A stretch of 64,000 nucleotides of DNA from positions 1,283,115 through 1,347,114 of the forward strand of contig NZ_CP132480.1 in the NCBI RefSeq assembly GCF_030770395.1. Reading direction: 5' to 3'. Below the pieces are notes generated by a model. It saw nothing but the letters and a program-made list of their open reading frames with translations, searched no databases and was not told the origin of the DNA. A program made the translations under genes and the position numbers. This document shows, in pieces, positions 12,746 through 24,355 of this stretch (its first letter is position 1; every line of letters begins with the position of its first letter). Origin of the DNA: Telluria beijingensis. GTDB lineage: Bacteria; Pseudomonadota; Gammaproteobacteria; Burkholderiales; Burkholderiaceae_D.

Positions 12746-15619
12746 TCAGAACGAATACTTCGCCCCCAGCGTAAAGTACCGCCCGATCGCCCCATAGTAA
12801 TCGAGCGGGTTGTACGACACCGCCCCATACGTCAGCGGATCGAGCGGCGCCTGCCTGTCGAACACGTTCTGGATCGAGCCATAGATTTCCCAGCGCGGCT
12901 GCGGCTTCCAGCGCAGCACCAGGTCGACCGTGGTGAACGAGGCCAGTTCGCAATCGCTTGGCGCGTCGTCACCATTGGCGAAGTGGCTGGCGCAGCCTTC
13001 GGGATCGTCCTTGAAGAAGGTGTTGTCGATCGGCCCGCGGTAGTTGACATTGGCCGACAGGCGCCAGTTGGCGCGGTCCCAGGTGGCGCGCAGGTTGACC
13101 TTGTGGTCCGGCGTGCCCATGCAGTTGCTGACGTCGCAGTTGCCGTGGGTGCCGGCGTATTCGCGCGTGGTGCCGTCCTGCTCGGTGCGCTTCCACTTGT
13201 CGAGGTAGGTGTACTTGGCGTCGAAGGTCAGCGTGCCCCAGCCGCTCGGCAGGCCGAAGCTCTGGCGCGCGTCGAGGTCGATGCCGCGCACCTCGGTCTC
13301 GGCCGAATTCACATAGCGCGCCAGCACCGCCGTGATGGCGCCCGGGTCGCCCGGGATCGCCGGGTCGGCCGTGCTCGGATCGCGCGCCACGCTGCCGGTG
13401 GCGATCGCGCTGTCGATCTGCTCCTGGTTGATCTCGTTCTTGCGCTTGATCTGCCAGAAGTCGAGCGAGAAGCTGGTGCGCGGCAGCGGGTCCCAGATCA
13501 GGCCCACGTTCCAGCTCTTCGAGCGTTCCGGGCTCAGGTCCGGGTTGGGCGAGGTGATCACCGCCACCGAGGCCGGGTTGCAGGCGCTTTCCACGCCCAG
13601 CGCGCAGCGCACCGGATCGTCGGCGTTGGCAAACGCCGCCAGCCCGCCTTCGCCGTTCTCGGCCGGGCTCGGCGCGCGGAAGCCCTTGGCCCAGGTGGCG
13701 CGCAGCGCCAGGTCGCGCCGCGGGTTCCACTTGACCCCGAACTTCGGCGTCCAGGCGTCGCCCACGTCGGTGAAGTGGTCGTAGCGCATGGCGCCGGTGA
13801 GCTCGACCCCGATCCAGACCGGGGCCAGCACCTCGCCGTACAGCGCGGTGACGTTGCGCTGGCCGTCGTAGGCCGAGTAGCCGAGGCCGATGATGTTGCC
13901 GCGTTCGGTGCCGGCGGTCGGGTCCAGCCGGGCCGACTCGTGGCGGTGCTCGAAGCCCAGCGCCACGCCCACCGCGCCGCCGGCCAGCTTGCCGATCTCG
14001 CGCGAGGCCTTGAAGTCGATCTGCGCGATCTCGGTCTCGGCATCGTTCGAGATGGTCGGCGACAGGGCGGCATACACCCCCGGCGCATTCAGGCCCGCGT
14101 TCTCGGCGATGCGCCAGTAAGTGCCGGGCGGCAGCGCGCGGTAGCCGGGATTGGCCTGGGCCGCCGCCACGTTGGCGGGCGACGGATCGAGCAGGGCGAA
14201 GGTGGCGTCGCGCTGCAGGTAGCCGCGGCGGTCGTTGTCGACCTTGCTGCGCGAATACAGCAGCGAGGTATCCCAGTCCCATGCGCCATGGGTGCCGCGC
14301 GCACCGAACAGCGCGCGCACGAAGTTCGACGCGATGTCGGATTCGCGCGGGCCGACGTCGACCGGCAGGTAGCGCAGCCGCGCCGCGCTGCCGAAATACG
14401 GGTTGTCGGGGTGTTCGGCGCCGAACTGGACGCCGGCATTGCTGACCGGGCCACCGGGGTAGCCGACGCTGCCGGCGAGCGGGTTCGGGGTGGTGCTGGA
14501 GCGCGCCAGGCTGTTGTACAGATTGAGCTCGGCATAGGCTTCGGTATTGCCCTGCAGCTTGAGCGTGCCGCGGCTGTACAGCGACAGGTTCTCGCTGTCG
14601 GGCTGGATCTGGTTGTACAGGAAGGATGCGTCGACCACGCAGCCGCCGCCCGGATCTCCCTGCGGGTGGTCGGTGAAGTTGGCGCAGGCGGCGCCGGGGA
14701 AGGTGCGCGTGAAGCCGGGCCCGGCCAGGGTGCCGCGGTTGTAGTAGTTCAGGGTGGCGGGGTCGCGCACGTTGCCGTTGATGGCATTGCCGGACTGGTT
14801 GTTGCCGGGGATGGCGCCGGTGCCGCCGAAGCCCTGCTGGGCCGAATAGCCCCACGGCCGCAGGTCGACCTTGCCGATGTAGTCGCGGTTGCCGCGGTCG
14901 CGGTACCAGATCTCTTGCGTGTGCTTGTACTCGACGTTGAACAGCACATTGTAGCGGTCGGTCTCGAGGTCGCCGAAGCCCCAGGCCACGGCCAGGTTGT
15001 GCTGCTGGCCGTCGCCCGCCTCGCCGGTGCCGATCAGCGCGCGCGCGCTGCTGCCCTGGAAGTCGCGGCGCAGGATGATGTTGACCACGCCGGCGATCGC
15101 ATCCGATCCGTAGATGGCCGAGGCGCCGTCCTTGAGGATCTCGATGCGCTCGACGGCGTCGGTCGGGATCACGTTGAGGTCGGCGAACACCTTCTGGCCA
15201 TCGTCGGCCAGGCCGTAGGGCGCCATGCGGCGGCCATTGAGCAGCACCAGGGTCGAGGCGGTGCCCAGGCCGCGCAGCGAGATGCCGGACGCGCCGGCCG
15301 CGAAGCCGCTGCCGAAGGTCATCGGCACCGAGCCCTGGTTGTCGACCGCCAGCGTCTGCAGCAGTTCGGCGACCGTGGTCTTGCCCGAGCGCTCGATGTC
15401 GTTGCGGTTGACGGTGAGCACGCTGGACGCGGTCTCGGCCTGGGCGCGGCGGATGTTCGAGCCGGTGATCTCGACCCGGGCCACGGGCGCCGGGGCGGCC
15501 TCTTGCGCCAGCGCGGGGGAGGGGATGGCCAGCAGCACGGGGCCGGCCAGCGCCAGGCCGGCCGCGCCGCCGCCGGCGAACAGGCGGCGGACGGAACGGG
15601 AAAGCAGGGTTTCAGTCAT
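12746..15619 (-). CDS. TonB-dependent outer membrane receptor
   Basis: A complete 957-aa TonB-dependent receptor. The start is the ATG at 15617-15619, preceded by a good GAAGGAG ribosome site; the open frame continues 60 codons further upstream but without such a site. A signal peptide (about 1-40, ending PALAQ) precedes VEITGSNIRR, a plug domain with LVLLNGRRMAPYG and RIEILKDGASAIYGSDAIAGV, and a 22-strand type barrel ending in a terminal Phe (GAKYSF), the usual outer-membrane assembly signal. Substrate unknown. It is convergent with tldD and divergent from the aroG attenuator; a 10-bp inverted repeat in its upstream region may be its operator. Confidence 0.95.
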   Translation of the reverse strand: MTETLLSRSVRRLFAGGGAAGLALAGPVLLAIPSPALAQEAAPAPVARVEITGSNIRRAQAETASSVLTVNRNDIERSGKTTVAELLQTLAVDNQGSVPMTFGSGFAAGASGISLRGLGTASTLVLLNGRRMAPYGLADDGQKVFADLNVIPTDAVERIEILKDGASAIYGSDAIAGVVNIILRRDFQGSSARALIGTGEAGDGQQHNLAVAWGFGDLETDRYNVLFNVEYKHTQEIWYRDRGNRDYIGKVDLRPWGYSAQQGFGGTGAIPGNNQSGNAINGNVRDPATLNYYNRGTLAGPGFTRTFPGAACANFTDHPQGDPGGGCVVDASFLYNQIQPDSENLSLYSRGTLKLQGNTEAYAELNLYNSLARSSTTPNPLAGSVGYPGGPVSNAGVQFGAEHPDNPYFGSAARLRYLPVDVGPRESDIASNFVRALFGARGTHGAWDWDTSLLYSRSKVDNDRRGYLQRDATFALLDPSPANVAAAQANPGYRALPPGTYWRIAENAGLNAPGVYAALSPTISNDAETEIAQIDFKASREIGKLAGGAVGVALGFEHRHESARLDPTAGTERGNIIGLGYSAYDGQRNVTALYGEVLAPVWIGVELTGAMRYDHFTDVGDAWTPKFGVKWNPRRDLALRATWAKGFRAPSPAENGEGGLAAFANADDPVRCALGVESACNPASVAVITSPNPDLSPERSKSWNVGLIWDPLPRTSFSLDFWQIKRKNEINQEQIDSAIATGSVARDPSTADPAIPGDPGAITAVLARYVNSAETEVRGIDLDARQSFGLPSGWGTLTFDAKYTYLDKWKRTEQDGTTREYAGTHGNCDVSNCMGTPDHKVNLRATWDRANWRLSANVNYRGPIDNTFFKDDPEGCASHFANGDDAPSDCELASFTTVDLVLRWKPQPRWEIYGSIQNVFDRQAPLDPLTYGAVSYNPLDYYGAIGRYFTLGAKYSF

Positions 15620-15671
15620 GGTAGAGACTCCTTCGATGGGATGGGTACCGCGCTCGGGATCTGAACCGACT

Positions 15672-15751
15672 GTTGCATTGACCTGCGTTGAGAAGCTGAT
15701 CCAGCGCAAAGCGCCCGTGAAGGGGATATGTAAGCGTGCGTTCAATGCAAC
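15672..15751. promoter_or_regulatory. Spaced 10-bp inverted repeat upstream of receptor 2
   Basis: GTTGCATTGA (15672-15681) and its exact complement TCAATGCAAC (15742-15751) flank about 60 nt within the 5' region of receptor 2, 53 to 132 nt before its start codon. Two arms six turns apart could be a DNA-looping operator pair or a long-range RNA stem in the receptor leader. No regulator gene is next to it. Seen directly; role inferred. Confidence 0.4.
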
Positions 15752-15792
15752 CGATTGTTGTCTGTACAAGCGGGGTTTGACGGACAAAGGAC

Positions 15793-15822
15793 TTGCCAAT
15801 CTTCATGTCTTGTTGTTATAGT
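15793..15822 (+). promoter_or_regulatory. Sigma-70 promoter of the aroG leader
   Basis: TTGCCA (15793-15798), an 18-bp spacer and TATAGT (15817-15822) form a convincing vegetative promoter. Transcription would begin near 15829, about 20 nt before the leader peptide start at 15849 and about 200 nt before the DAHP synthase gene. This spacing is what an attenuated biosynthetic gene needs. Confidence 0.65.
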
Positions 15823-15848
15823 CAATTCGACCAACACACGGACGATCC

Positions 15849-15929
15849 ATGCGCCATTTCTTCTTTACCCGCTTTTACTTTAGCCATTCCAGCCTCAGGC
15901 GGTGGAGTAGCGGCGGGTACGCGGAGTAA
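15849..15929 (+). CDS. Phe-rich leader peptide of the DAHP synthase gene
   Basis: A 26-codon frame (ATG 15849 to TAA 15929) reading MRHFFFTRFYFSHSS and then 11 further residues ending YAE. It holds five Phe codons, three of them consecutive, and a Tyr within residues 4-11 (15858-15881). It lies between a sigma-70 promoter and an intrinsic terminator, directly upstream of a first-step aromatic biosynthesis gene. This is the arrangement of classical leader peptides such as pheL. The ribosome would sense charged tRNA-Phe: stalling in the Phe run keeps the downstream gene on. The Shine-Dalgarno is weak (GGA about 6 nt upstream). Expression is not proven; the case rests on composition, placement and the matching RNA pairings. 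Confidence 0.72.
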   Translation: MRHFFFTRFYFSHSSLRRWSSGGYAE

Positions 15930-15972
15930 ACGTCCCGGCAGCAACCAGACAAACCGCCAGCGATGGCGGTTT
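15898..15972 (+). promoter_or_regulatory. Phenylalanine attenuator (antiterminator/terminator pair)
   Basis: GGCGGT (15898-15903), inside the leader-peptide frame 17 nt after the last Phe codon, is complementary to ACCGCC (15953-15958), which is the 5' arm of the terminator. If a ribosome stalls at the Phe codons the first segment is free to pair and the terminator cannot form; if the ribosome runs to the stop codon at 15927 it covers the segment and the terminator forms. A second G-rich segment GGCGG at 15912-15916 could also pair. Structure seen; mechanism by analogy with enterobacterial phe/trp/his attenuators. Confidence 0.62.
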
Positions 15973-15977
15973 TTTTA
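15951..15977 (+). terminator. Intrinsic terminator in the aroG leader
   Basis: A 9-bp stem AAACCGCCA / TGGCGGTTT (15951-15959 with 15964-15972), GCGA tetraloop, followed by an uninterrupted T run to 15976. It lies 52 nt before the DAHP synthase start, so it would end transcription ahead of the gene unless prevented. Confidence 0.85.
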
Positions 15978-16028
15978 TTTCCAGGCTCGATACCAGCCAG
16001 CACAGAACAGCAGAAAAGGGAGTCCAGC

Positions 16029-17087
16029 ATGCCCCGCACCGACGATTTACGTATCCGTGAAATGAAGGAATTGACGCCGCCCTCGCACCTGATCCGCGAG
16101 TTCCCGGTAACGCCCCAGGCCGAGCAGACGGCAAGCGGCGCGCGCATCGACCTGCACCGCATCCTGCACGGCCAGGACGACCGCCTGATGGTGGTGATCG
16201 GACCGTGCTCGATCCACGATCCGAAGGCCGCGATCGAGTACGCGCGCAGGCTGGTCAAGGAGCGCCAGCGCTTCGCCGGCGAACTCGAGATCGTGATGCG
16301 GGTGTACTTCGAGAAGCCGCGCACCACGGTCGGCTGGAAGGGCCTGATCAACGACCCGTACATGGACAACAGCTTCCGCATCAACGACGGCTTGCGCATG
16401 GCGCGCGAGCTGCTGCGCGACATCAACGAGATGGGCTTGCCGGCCGGGACCGAATTCCTCGACGTGATCAGCCCGCAGTACATCGCCGACCTGGTCAGCT
16501 GGGGCGCAATCGGCGCCCGCACCACCGAATCGCAGGTGCACCGCGAGCTGGCTTCGGGGCTGTCGTGCCCGGTCGGCTTCAAGAACGGCACCGACGGCAA
16601 TATCAAGATCGCGACCGAGGCCATCAAGGCCGCCTCGCAGCCGCACCATTTCCTGTCGGTGACCAAGGGCGGCCACTCGGCCATCGTGTCGACCTCGGGC
16701 AACGAGGATTGCCACATCATCCTGCGCGGCGGCAAGGCTCCGAACTACGATGCTGCCAGCGTCGAGGACGCCTGCAAGCAGATCGCAGCGCTGGGCCTGG
16801 CCAGCCGCCTGATGATCGACGCGTCGCACGCGAACAGTTCCAAGAAGCCGGAAAACCAGGTGCCGGTGTGCGCCGACATCGCGGCCCAGATCGCGGGCGG
16901 CGACGACCGCATCGTCGGCGTGATGATCGAGTCGCACCTGGTCGCCGGACGGCAAGACCTGGTGCCGGGCAAGGAGCTGACCTATGGCCAGTCGGTGACC
17001 GATGGCTGCATCGACTGGGACACCAGCGTCGGGGTACTGGAAGGCCTGGCGGCCGCGGTGCGTCAGCGCCGCCTGCGCCAGGAATAA
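16029..17087 (+). CDS. aroG: 3-deoxy-7-phosphoheptulonate (DAHP) synthase, class I
   Basis: Catalyses the first step of the shikimate pathway, joining phosphoenolpyruvate and erythrose 4-phosphate. The 352-aa protein is a full-length AroFGH-type enzyme. The four metal ligands of E. coli AroG (Cys61, His268, Glu302, Asp326) appear here at Cys60 (GPCSIHD), His267 (DASHANSSKK), Glu301 (MIESHL) and Asp325 (VTDGC), a constant offset of one. Start ATG 16029 has an AAGGGAG site; an upstream in-frame ATG at 15963 falls inside the terminator hairpin and is rejected. The Phe-rich leader ahead of it suggests the phenylalanine-controlled isozyme, hence the symbol; the isozyme assignment is inference, the enzyme class is not in doubt. 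Confidence 0.95.
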   Translation: MPRTDDLRIREMKELTPPSHLIREFPVTPQAEQTASGARIDLHRILHGQDDRLMVVIGPCSIHDPKAAIEYARRLVKERQRFAGELEIVMRVYFEKPRTTVGWKGLINDPYMDNSFRINDGLRMARELLRDINEMGLPAGTEFLDVISPQYIADLVSWGAIGARTTESQVHRELASGLSCPVGFKNGTDGNIKIATEAIKAASQPHHFLSVTKGGHSAIVSTSGNEDCHIILRGGKAPNYDAASVEDACKQIAALGLASRLMIDASHANSSKKPENQVPVCADIAAQIAGGDDRIVGVMIESHLVAGRQDLVPGKELTYGQSVTDGCIDWDTSVGVLEGLAAAVRQRRLRQE

Positions 17088-17103
17088 TCGAGAGCGGAAA
17101 ATG

Positions 17104-17133
17104 AAGAAGGGCGCACCGCGGTGCGCCCTTCTT
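17104..17133. terminator. Bidirectional terminator between aroG and receptor 3
   Basis: A perfect 30-nt palindrome (15 nt per arm, AAGAAGGGCGCACCG and its complement) in the 63-nt gap between convergent aroG and receptor 3. A-rich start and T-rich end on each strand fit an intrinsic terminator working both ways, although the T runs are short. Confidence 0.75.
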
Positions 17134-17150
17134 GTTTCAACCGATGACGA

Positions 17151-20063
<2,913 letters not shown>

Positions 20064-20162
20064 AATCAGTCTTCCCCGTAAGACCTGGCGGCGGGTCGCG
20101 CGGCCAGTAATGTCAGCGAATCGCCACGCGAAATAAGCGTGGCATGTTTTTACTACTTGGCA

Positions 20163-20192
20163 ATAAAAACATTGACGTATAGACAGTGTCAA
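20163..20192 (-). promoter_or_regulatory. Promoter of receptor 3
   Basis: On the minus strand TTGACA (20187-20192), 18-bp spacer, TTTTAT (20163-20168), about 100 nt before the receptor start. Imperfect dyad TTGAC(N9)GTCAA (20172-20192 region) overlaps the -35 box. Layout and the octamer TTGACACT are shared with receptor 1. Confidence 0.5.
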
Positions 20193-20595
20193 TCTGTAAT
20201 GTATGCACGGGATAAAAATACAACTAACTGATAACTCGTCTTTACAACTTGTAATTTTGATGCTAGTCACACAAAAGTCACAAAACTCGAAACGTGGAAT
20301 AAGATATGAAAAATAGTGTTTGGGCGGGTAATTAGTTCGATCAAACTTTATTTTTGCGAAATAAAATTGCGTAGCATGCCGTATGTATATCTCCAGGCTA
20401 GAGCAAGGTTCTCATACGAGTTCGTGATAGTTGCGTCATTACCTGGTAATAACCTCACACTATCGGAGCATAAGATTGCGCGTCTGTCGGCGCGTGGGGA
20501 TATGCGCTATCGTGTCGGTTCTTGCCGCCTTGAATGTCTCCTGGCGGCATCGGTGGAGTCGGTCCGTTCGTCCAATCCGCAAATTCGGGAGTGCG
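20193..20595. other. Intergenic region between receptor 3 and the ABC importer
   Basis: The gap between the divergent genes is 532 nt, clearly more AT-rich than its surroundings. Besides the receptor promoter it holds a 7-bp inverted repeat TTTATTT-TTGCG-AAATAAA (20347-20365) and a perfect 13-bp palindrome ATTACC-T-GGTAAT (20438-20450), about 145 nt before the first permease gene, either of which could be an operator. No reliable plus-strand promoter and no convincing gene were found. Confidence 0.4.
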
Positions 20596-21534
20596 ATGTT
20601 TGCTTATGTCTTGCGCCGGCTGTGGCAGATGCTGCCAACGATGGCCGGCGTGGTGCTGCTGGTGTTCTTCTTGTTCAACTGGGTCGGTGGCGATCCCGCC
20701 TATCTATTGGCCGGCAAGATGGCCGATGCGAACGCGATCGAGAACATCCGGCGCCAGCTCGGCACCGACCAGCCATATACCGTGCAGCTCTGGATCTTCG
20801 TCAAGCAGATCCTGACCTTCGACTTCGGCAATGCCTGGAGCACGGGCGAACCGGTGTCGCACATCATCGCCAGCCGGCTGGGGCCGTCGCTCACGGTGCT
20901 GGTCCCGCTGACCATCCTGGAAACCGGCTTCGGCATCGCGCTGGCGCTGGCGATCGCCTTCGTGCGCGGCTCGCTGACCGACCGCATGGTGATGGTGGCG
21001 TGCACGGTCGGGATGTCGATCTCGATCCTGGTCTACATCATCGTGTTCCAGTATGTGTTCGCCTACCAGTGGGGCCTGTTCCCGGTCCAGGGCTGGGGCA
21101 ATAGCCTGGGCGAGAACCTGCTCACCTATGCGCTGCTGCCGATCGTCATCGGCCTGGCGGTCTCGATCGCGCCGACCCTGCGCCTGTACCGCAGCTTCGT
21201 GCTCGACGAAGTGGGGCAGGACTATGTGCGCACCGCGCGCGCCAAGGGCCTGAAGGAGGGGCGCATCGTCTGGGTCCACGTGCTGCGCAATGCCGCGATT
21301 CCGATCATCACCCACGTGATGGCCAGCCTGCCGGCGCTCTTGATCGGCGCCTTCCTGCTCGAGCGCTTCTTCGGCATTCCCGGCATCGGCCGCGAAGTGA
21401 TCCTGGCCGTCGAGCGCAGCGATTTCCCGGTGATCAAGGCGATCACGGTCTACGTGGCCGCGGCGACCATGGTGTTCAACCTGCTGGCCGACCTGCTGTA
21501 CCAGGCAGTCGACCCGCGCGTGCAGCTCAGGTAA
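20596..21534 (+). CDS. Peptide-type ABC transporter permease, first subunit (DppB/YejB-like)
   Basis: A 312-aa inner-membrane permease of the oligopeptide/dipeptide/nickel importer class. It has an N-terminal helix (AYVLRRL then MAGVVLLVFFLFNW), a periplasmic segment, and five further helices; the cytoplasmic EAA loop DYVRTARAKGL...HVLRNA contacts the ATPase. Start ATG 20596 has GGGAG five bases upstream; a longer open frame reaching 20431 lacks such a site. First gene of a tight three-gene run (gaps of 4 nt and -4 nt). Family members import peptides, microcin C or related compounds; no binding protein gene is present here, so the substrate is open. Confidence 0.9.
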   Translation: MFAYVLRRLWQMLPTMAGVVLLVFFLFNWVGGDPAYLLAGKMADANAIENIRRQLGTDQPYTVQLWIFVKQILTFDFGNAWSTGEPVSHIIASRLGPSLTVLVPLTILETGFGIALALAIAFVRGSLTDRMVMVACTVGMSISILVYIIVFQYVFAYQWGLFPVQGWGNSLGENLLTYALLPIVIGLAVSIAPTLRLYRSFVLDEVGQDYVRTARAKGLKEGRIVWVHVLRNAAIPIITHVMASLPALLIGAFLLERFFGIPGIGREVILAVERSDFPVIKAITVYVAAATMVFNLLADLLYQAVDPRVQLR

Positions 21535-21538
21535 GCCC

Positions 21539-22561
21539 ATGACGACGACCCTGCACATGCATTTTCCCGGCCTGTGGACGCTGGCCTGGCGCCGCCTGCG
21601 GGCCGACCGCGTCGCGATGGCGGCGCTGGCCGTGGTCGGCGCCTTCCTGCTGCTGGTGCTGCTCTCCGCCACCGGGCTGGTGGCGGGCGACTGGGAAGAC
21701 GAAGTCGCGGTCAATTACGCGCCGCCGACCTTTGTCGGCGCCGACGCCACGGCGCGCGCATTGGCCCAGGCCCAGTTGCCGCGCGTCGTGGCGTCGGCGC
21801 CGAACGACTTCGATCCGCTGGCGGCCGAACTGCTCGAGTTGAAGGCGCAGGTGGCGCAGTCGCATCCGCCCGTCGACAAGCGCATGACGTTACCGTTCGG
21901 CGCCGACAAGTGGGGCCACGACATCGTCAAGAAGACGATCAAGGGTGGCGAGACCTCGATCGTGGTGGGCCTGGCGGCGGCCCTGGTGGCGGTTGCGCTG
22001 GGCACGCTGTTCGGGGCCGTGTCGGGCTTCTACGGCGGCTGGGTCGACGACCTGTTCAACTGGTTCTACAGCATCTTCACGGCGATTCCCTCGATCCTGA
22101 TGATCCTGACCGTCGCCGCCGTGCTGCAGCAGAAAGGCGTGGCCACCATCGTGCTGATCCTGGGCCTGACCGGCTGGACCGGACCCTACCGCCTGATGCG
22201 CGCCGAGTACATCAAGCATGGCGCGCGCGAATACGTGATGGCGGCCGATGCGATCGGCGCGTCCAGTTGGTCGCGCATGTTCGGCCACATCCTGCCGAAT
22301 GTCTCGCACGTGGCGCTGGTGCAGATGTCGATCCTGGTGGTCGGCTTCATCAAGGCCGAGGTGATCCTCTCCTTCCTGGGCTTCGGCGTGCCGGTCGGCA
22401 CCGTCTCGTGGGGCAGCATGCTGAACGAGGCGCAGAATGAACTTATCCTTGGCAAATGGTGGCAGCTGGCGGCCGCGGCCAGCGCGATGGCGCTGCTGGT
22501 GACCAGTTTCTCGCTGTTCGCCGACGCCTTGCGTGATGCATTGGATCCAAAGATTAAATGA
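21539..22561 (+). CDS. Peptide-type ABC transporter permease, second subunit (DppC/YejE-like)
   Basis: A 340-aa partner permease. The first helix (about residues 26-48) is followed by an unusually large periplasmic insert (about 49-130, containing LPFGADKWGHDIVKK) before the remaining helices, a feature of the YejE/OppC type. EAA loop EYVMAADAIGASSWSRMFGHILPN near 230-250. It begins 4 nt after the first permease and its stop overlaps the ATPase start (ATGA), pointing to translational coupling and one membrane complex. Confidence 0.9.
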   Translation: MTTTLHMHFPGLWTLAWRRLRADRVAMAALAVVGAFLLLVLLSATGLVAGDWEDEVAVNYAPPTFVGADATARALAQAQLPRVVASAPNDFDPLAAELLELKAQVAQSHPPVDKRMTLPFGADKWGHDIVKKTIKGGETSIVVGLAAALVAVALGTLFGAVSGFYGGWVDDLFNWFYSIFTAIPSILMILTVAAVLQQKGVATIVLILGLTGWTGPYRLMRAEYIKHGAREYVMAADAIGASSWSRMFGHILPNVSHVALVQMSILVVGFIKAEVILSFLGFGVPVGTVSWGSMLNEAQNELILGKWWQLAAAASAMALLVTSFSLFADALRDALDPKIK

Positions 22562-24264
22562 AACCCACCATGACCCAGGACCTGGAGCCATTGCTGCGGG
22601 TACGCGACCTGCGCATCGCCTTTCGCACCGACAAGAAGAACACGGTCGAGGCCTTGAGGGGCATCTCGTTCGACGTGCCGGACAACAGCACGGTGGCGCT
22701 GGTGGGCGAATCGGGCAGCGGCAAGTCGGTCAGCTCGCTGGCCGTGATGGGCCTGCTGCCCCCGGAGACGACGGTCGTGCATCCCGGCGCCAGCATCCGC
22801 TTCGCCGGCCGCGAACTGCTCGGCCTGCCGCTGCGCGAGCGGCGCGCGCTGTGCGGCAAGGACATCGCGATGATATTCCAGGAACCGATGTCTTCGCTCA
22901 ACCCCGTGTTCACGGTCGGCTACCAGATCGGCGAAGTCCTGCGCCTGCACATGGGCATGGACCGGCGCGCGGCGCGGGCGCGCACCCTGGAATTACTGGA
23001 AGAGGTCGGCATTCCCGATCCGGCGCGCAAGATCGACGCCTATCCGAGCCAGATGTCGGGTGGCCAGCAGCAGCGGGTGATGATTGCGATGGCGATCGCC
23101 TGCGAACCGCGGCTCCTGATCGCCGACGAGCCGACCACGGCGCTGGACGTGACGATCCAGAAGCAGATCATGGAACTGATCGCGCGCCTGCAGCGCGCGC
23201 GCCGCATGGCGGTGCTGTTCATCACCCACGACCTCGGCCTGGTGGGCGAGATCGCCGACCGCGTGATCGTGATGCGCCATGGCGAGGTGAGGGAGGAGGG
23301 CGAGGCCGCCCAGGTCTTCGGCGCGCCGTCCGATGCCTACACCCGGGCACTGCTGCACTGCCGGCCTTCGCTCGACGCGCGTCCGCTGCGCCTGCCGGTG
23401 ATCGACGACTACCTGGGCGGGCGCGTTGCGCCGGGCCAGGCCCTGGCGCAGCGCGTGCGCGGCACGGCGCCCGGCGACGAACCGGTGCTGGTCGTCAAGA
23501 ACCTGGCCAAGAGCTTCTGGCTGCGCGAAGGCCTGTTCGGCAAGCGCGAGTTCAAGGCGGTCAGGGACGTCTCGTTCACCCTCGGCCGCGGCAAGACCCT
23601 GGGCGTGGTGGGCGAGTCGGGGTCGGGCAAGACCACGGTCGGCCTGACCCTGCTGCGCCTGCACCGCGCGACCGGCGGCTCGGCGCTGTTCGAGGGGCGC
23701 GACCTGCTGGCCATGGCGGACCGGGACTACCAGGCGTATAAACGCCGGATCCAGATCATCTTCCAGAATCCGTATGCCTCGCTCAATCCGCGCTTCACGG
23801 TCGGCCAGATCCTGCAGGAGCCGATGCGCATCCACGGGATCGGCGCGGGCGAGATGGCGCGCAGCGCGCTGGCGCGCCAGTTGCTGGGCAGGGTGGGGCT
23901 GCCGGACGCCGCCTATGGCCGCTATCCGCACGAATTCTCGGGCGGCCAGCGCCAGCGCATCGCGATCGCGCGCTGCCTCACGATGAAACCCGAGATCCTG
24001 GTGTGCGACGAATCGGTGTCGGCGCTCGACGTCTCGGTGCAGGCCCAGGTGCTGAACCTGCTGCAAGACCTGCAGGACGAGTTCGGCATGAGCTATATCT
24101 TCATCTCGCACGACCTGTCGGTGGTGAAGTACATCTCGGACCAGGTGATGGTGATGCACCAGGGGAGCGTGGTGGAAATGGCCGATTCCGACGATCTGTA
24201 CGAAAATCCGCAGCATCCGTACACGCAGTCCTTATTGAAAGCCATTCCGCGTGGTGTATTGTAA
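22558..24264 (+). CDS. ABC transporter ATP-binding protein with two fused ATPase domains (YejF-like)
   Basis: A 568-aa protein holding both ATPase halves of a peptide-type importer in one chain, as in YejF or GsiA. Domain 1 has Walker A GESGSGKS (about residues 50-57), signature SGGQQQR and Walker B LLIADEPTTALD; domain 2 has GESGSGKTT (about 357), SGGQRQR and ILVCDESVSALD. Short oligopeptide-transporter C-terminal motifs (HPYTQSLLKAIP) end the second half. Start overlaps the preceding stop by 4 nt. The Walker B Glu is present in both copies, so both sites look active. Powers the two permeases upstream. Confidence 0.93.
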   Translation: MKPTMTQDLEPLLRVRDLRIAFRTDKKNTVEALRGISFDVPDNSTVALVGESGSGKSVSSLAVMGLLPPETTVVHPGASIRFAGRELLGLPLRERRALCGKDIAMIFQEPMSSLNPVFTVGYQIGEVLRLHMGMDRRAARARTLELLEEVGIPDPARKIDAYPSQMSGGQQQRVMIAMAIACEPRLLIADEPTTALDVTIQKQIMELIARLQRARRMAVLFITHDLGLVGEIADRVIVMRHGEVREEGEAAQVFGAPSDAYTRALLHCRPSLDARPLRLPVIDDYLGGRVAPGQALAQRVRGTAPGDEPVLVVKNLAKSFWLREGLFGKREFKAVRDVSFTLGRGKTLGVVGESGSGKTTVGLTLLRLHRATGGSALFEGRDLLAMADRDYQAYKRRIQIIFQNPYASLNPRFTVGQILQEPMRIHGIGAGEMARSALARQLLGRVGLPDAAYGRYPHEFSGGQRQRIAIARCLTMKPEILVCDESVSALDVSVQAQVLNLLQDLQDEFGMSYIFISHDLSVVKYISDQVMVMHQGSVVEMADSDDLYENPQHPYTQSLLKAIPRGVL

Positions 24265-24355
24265 AAAGGCGGCTTCCGGCGCCACCGTTGCGCTTATGCC
24301 AAAGGTAATAGAAGGTGTGTCGGTGCCGGTTTCACAATTGCGCTAATATACAAAA

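Noticed and set aside
12983..15664. 893-codon plus-strand frame opposite receptor 2, and the similar one at 17181-20045 opposite receptor 3
   Set aside because: Both are products of GC-rich third positions in the receptors; no ribosome site or motif.
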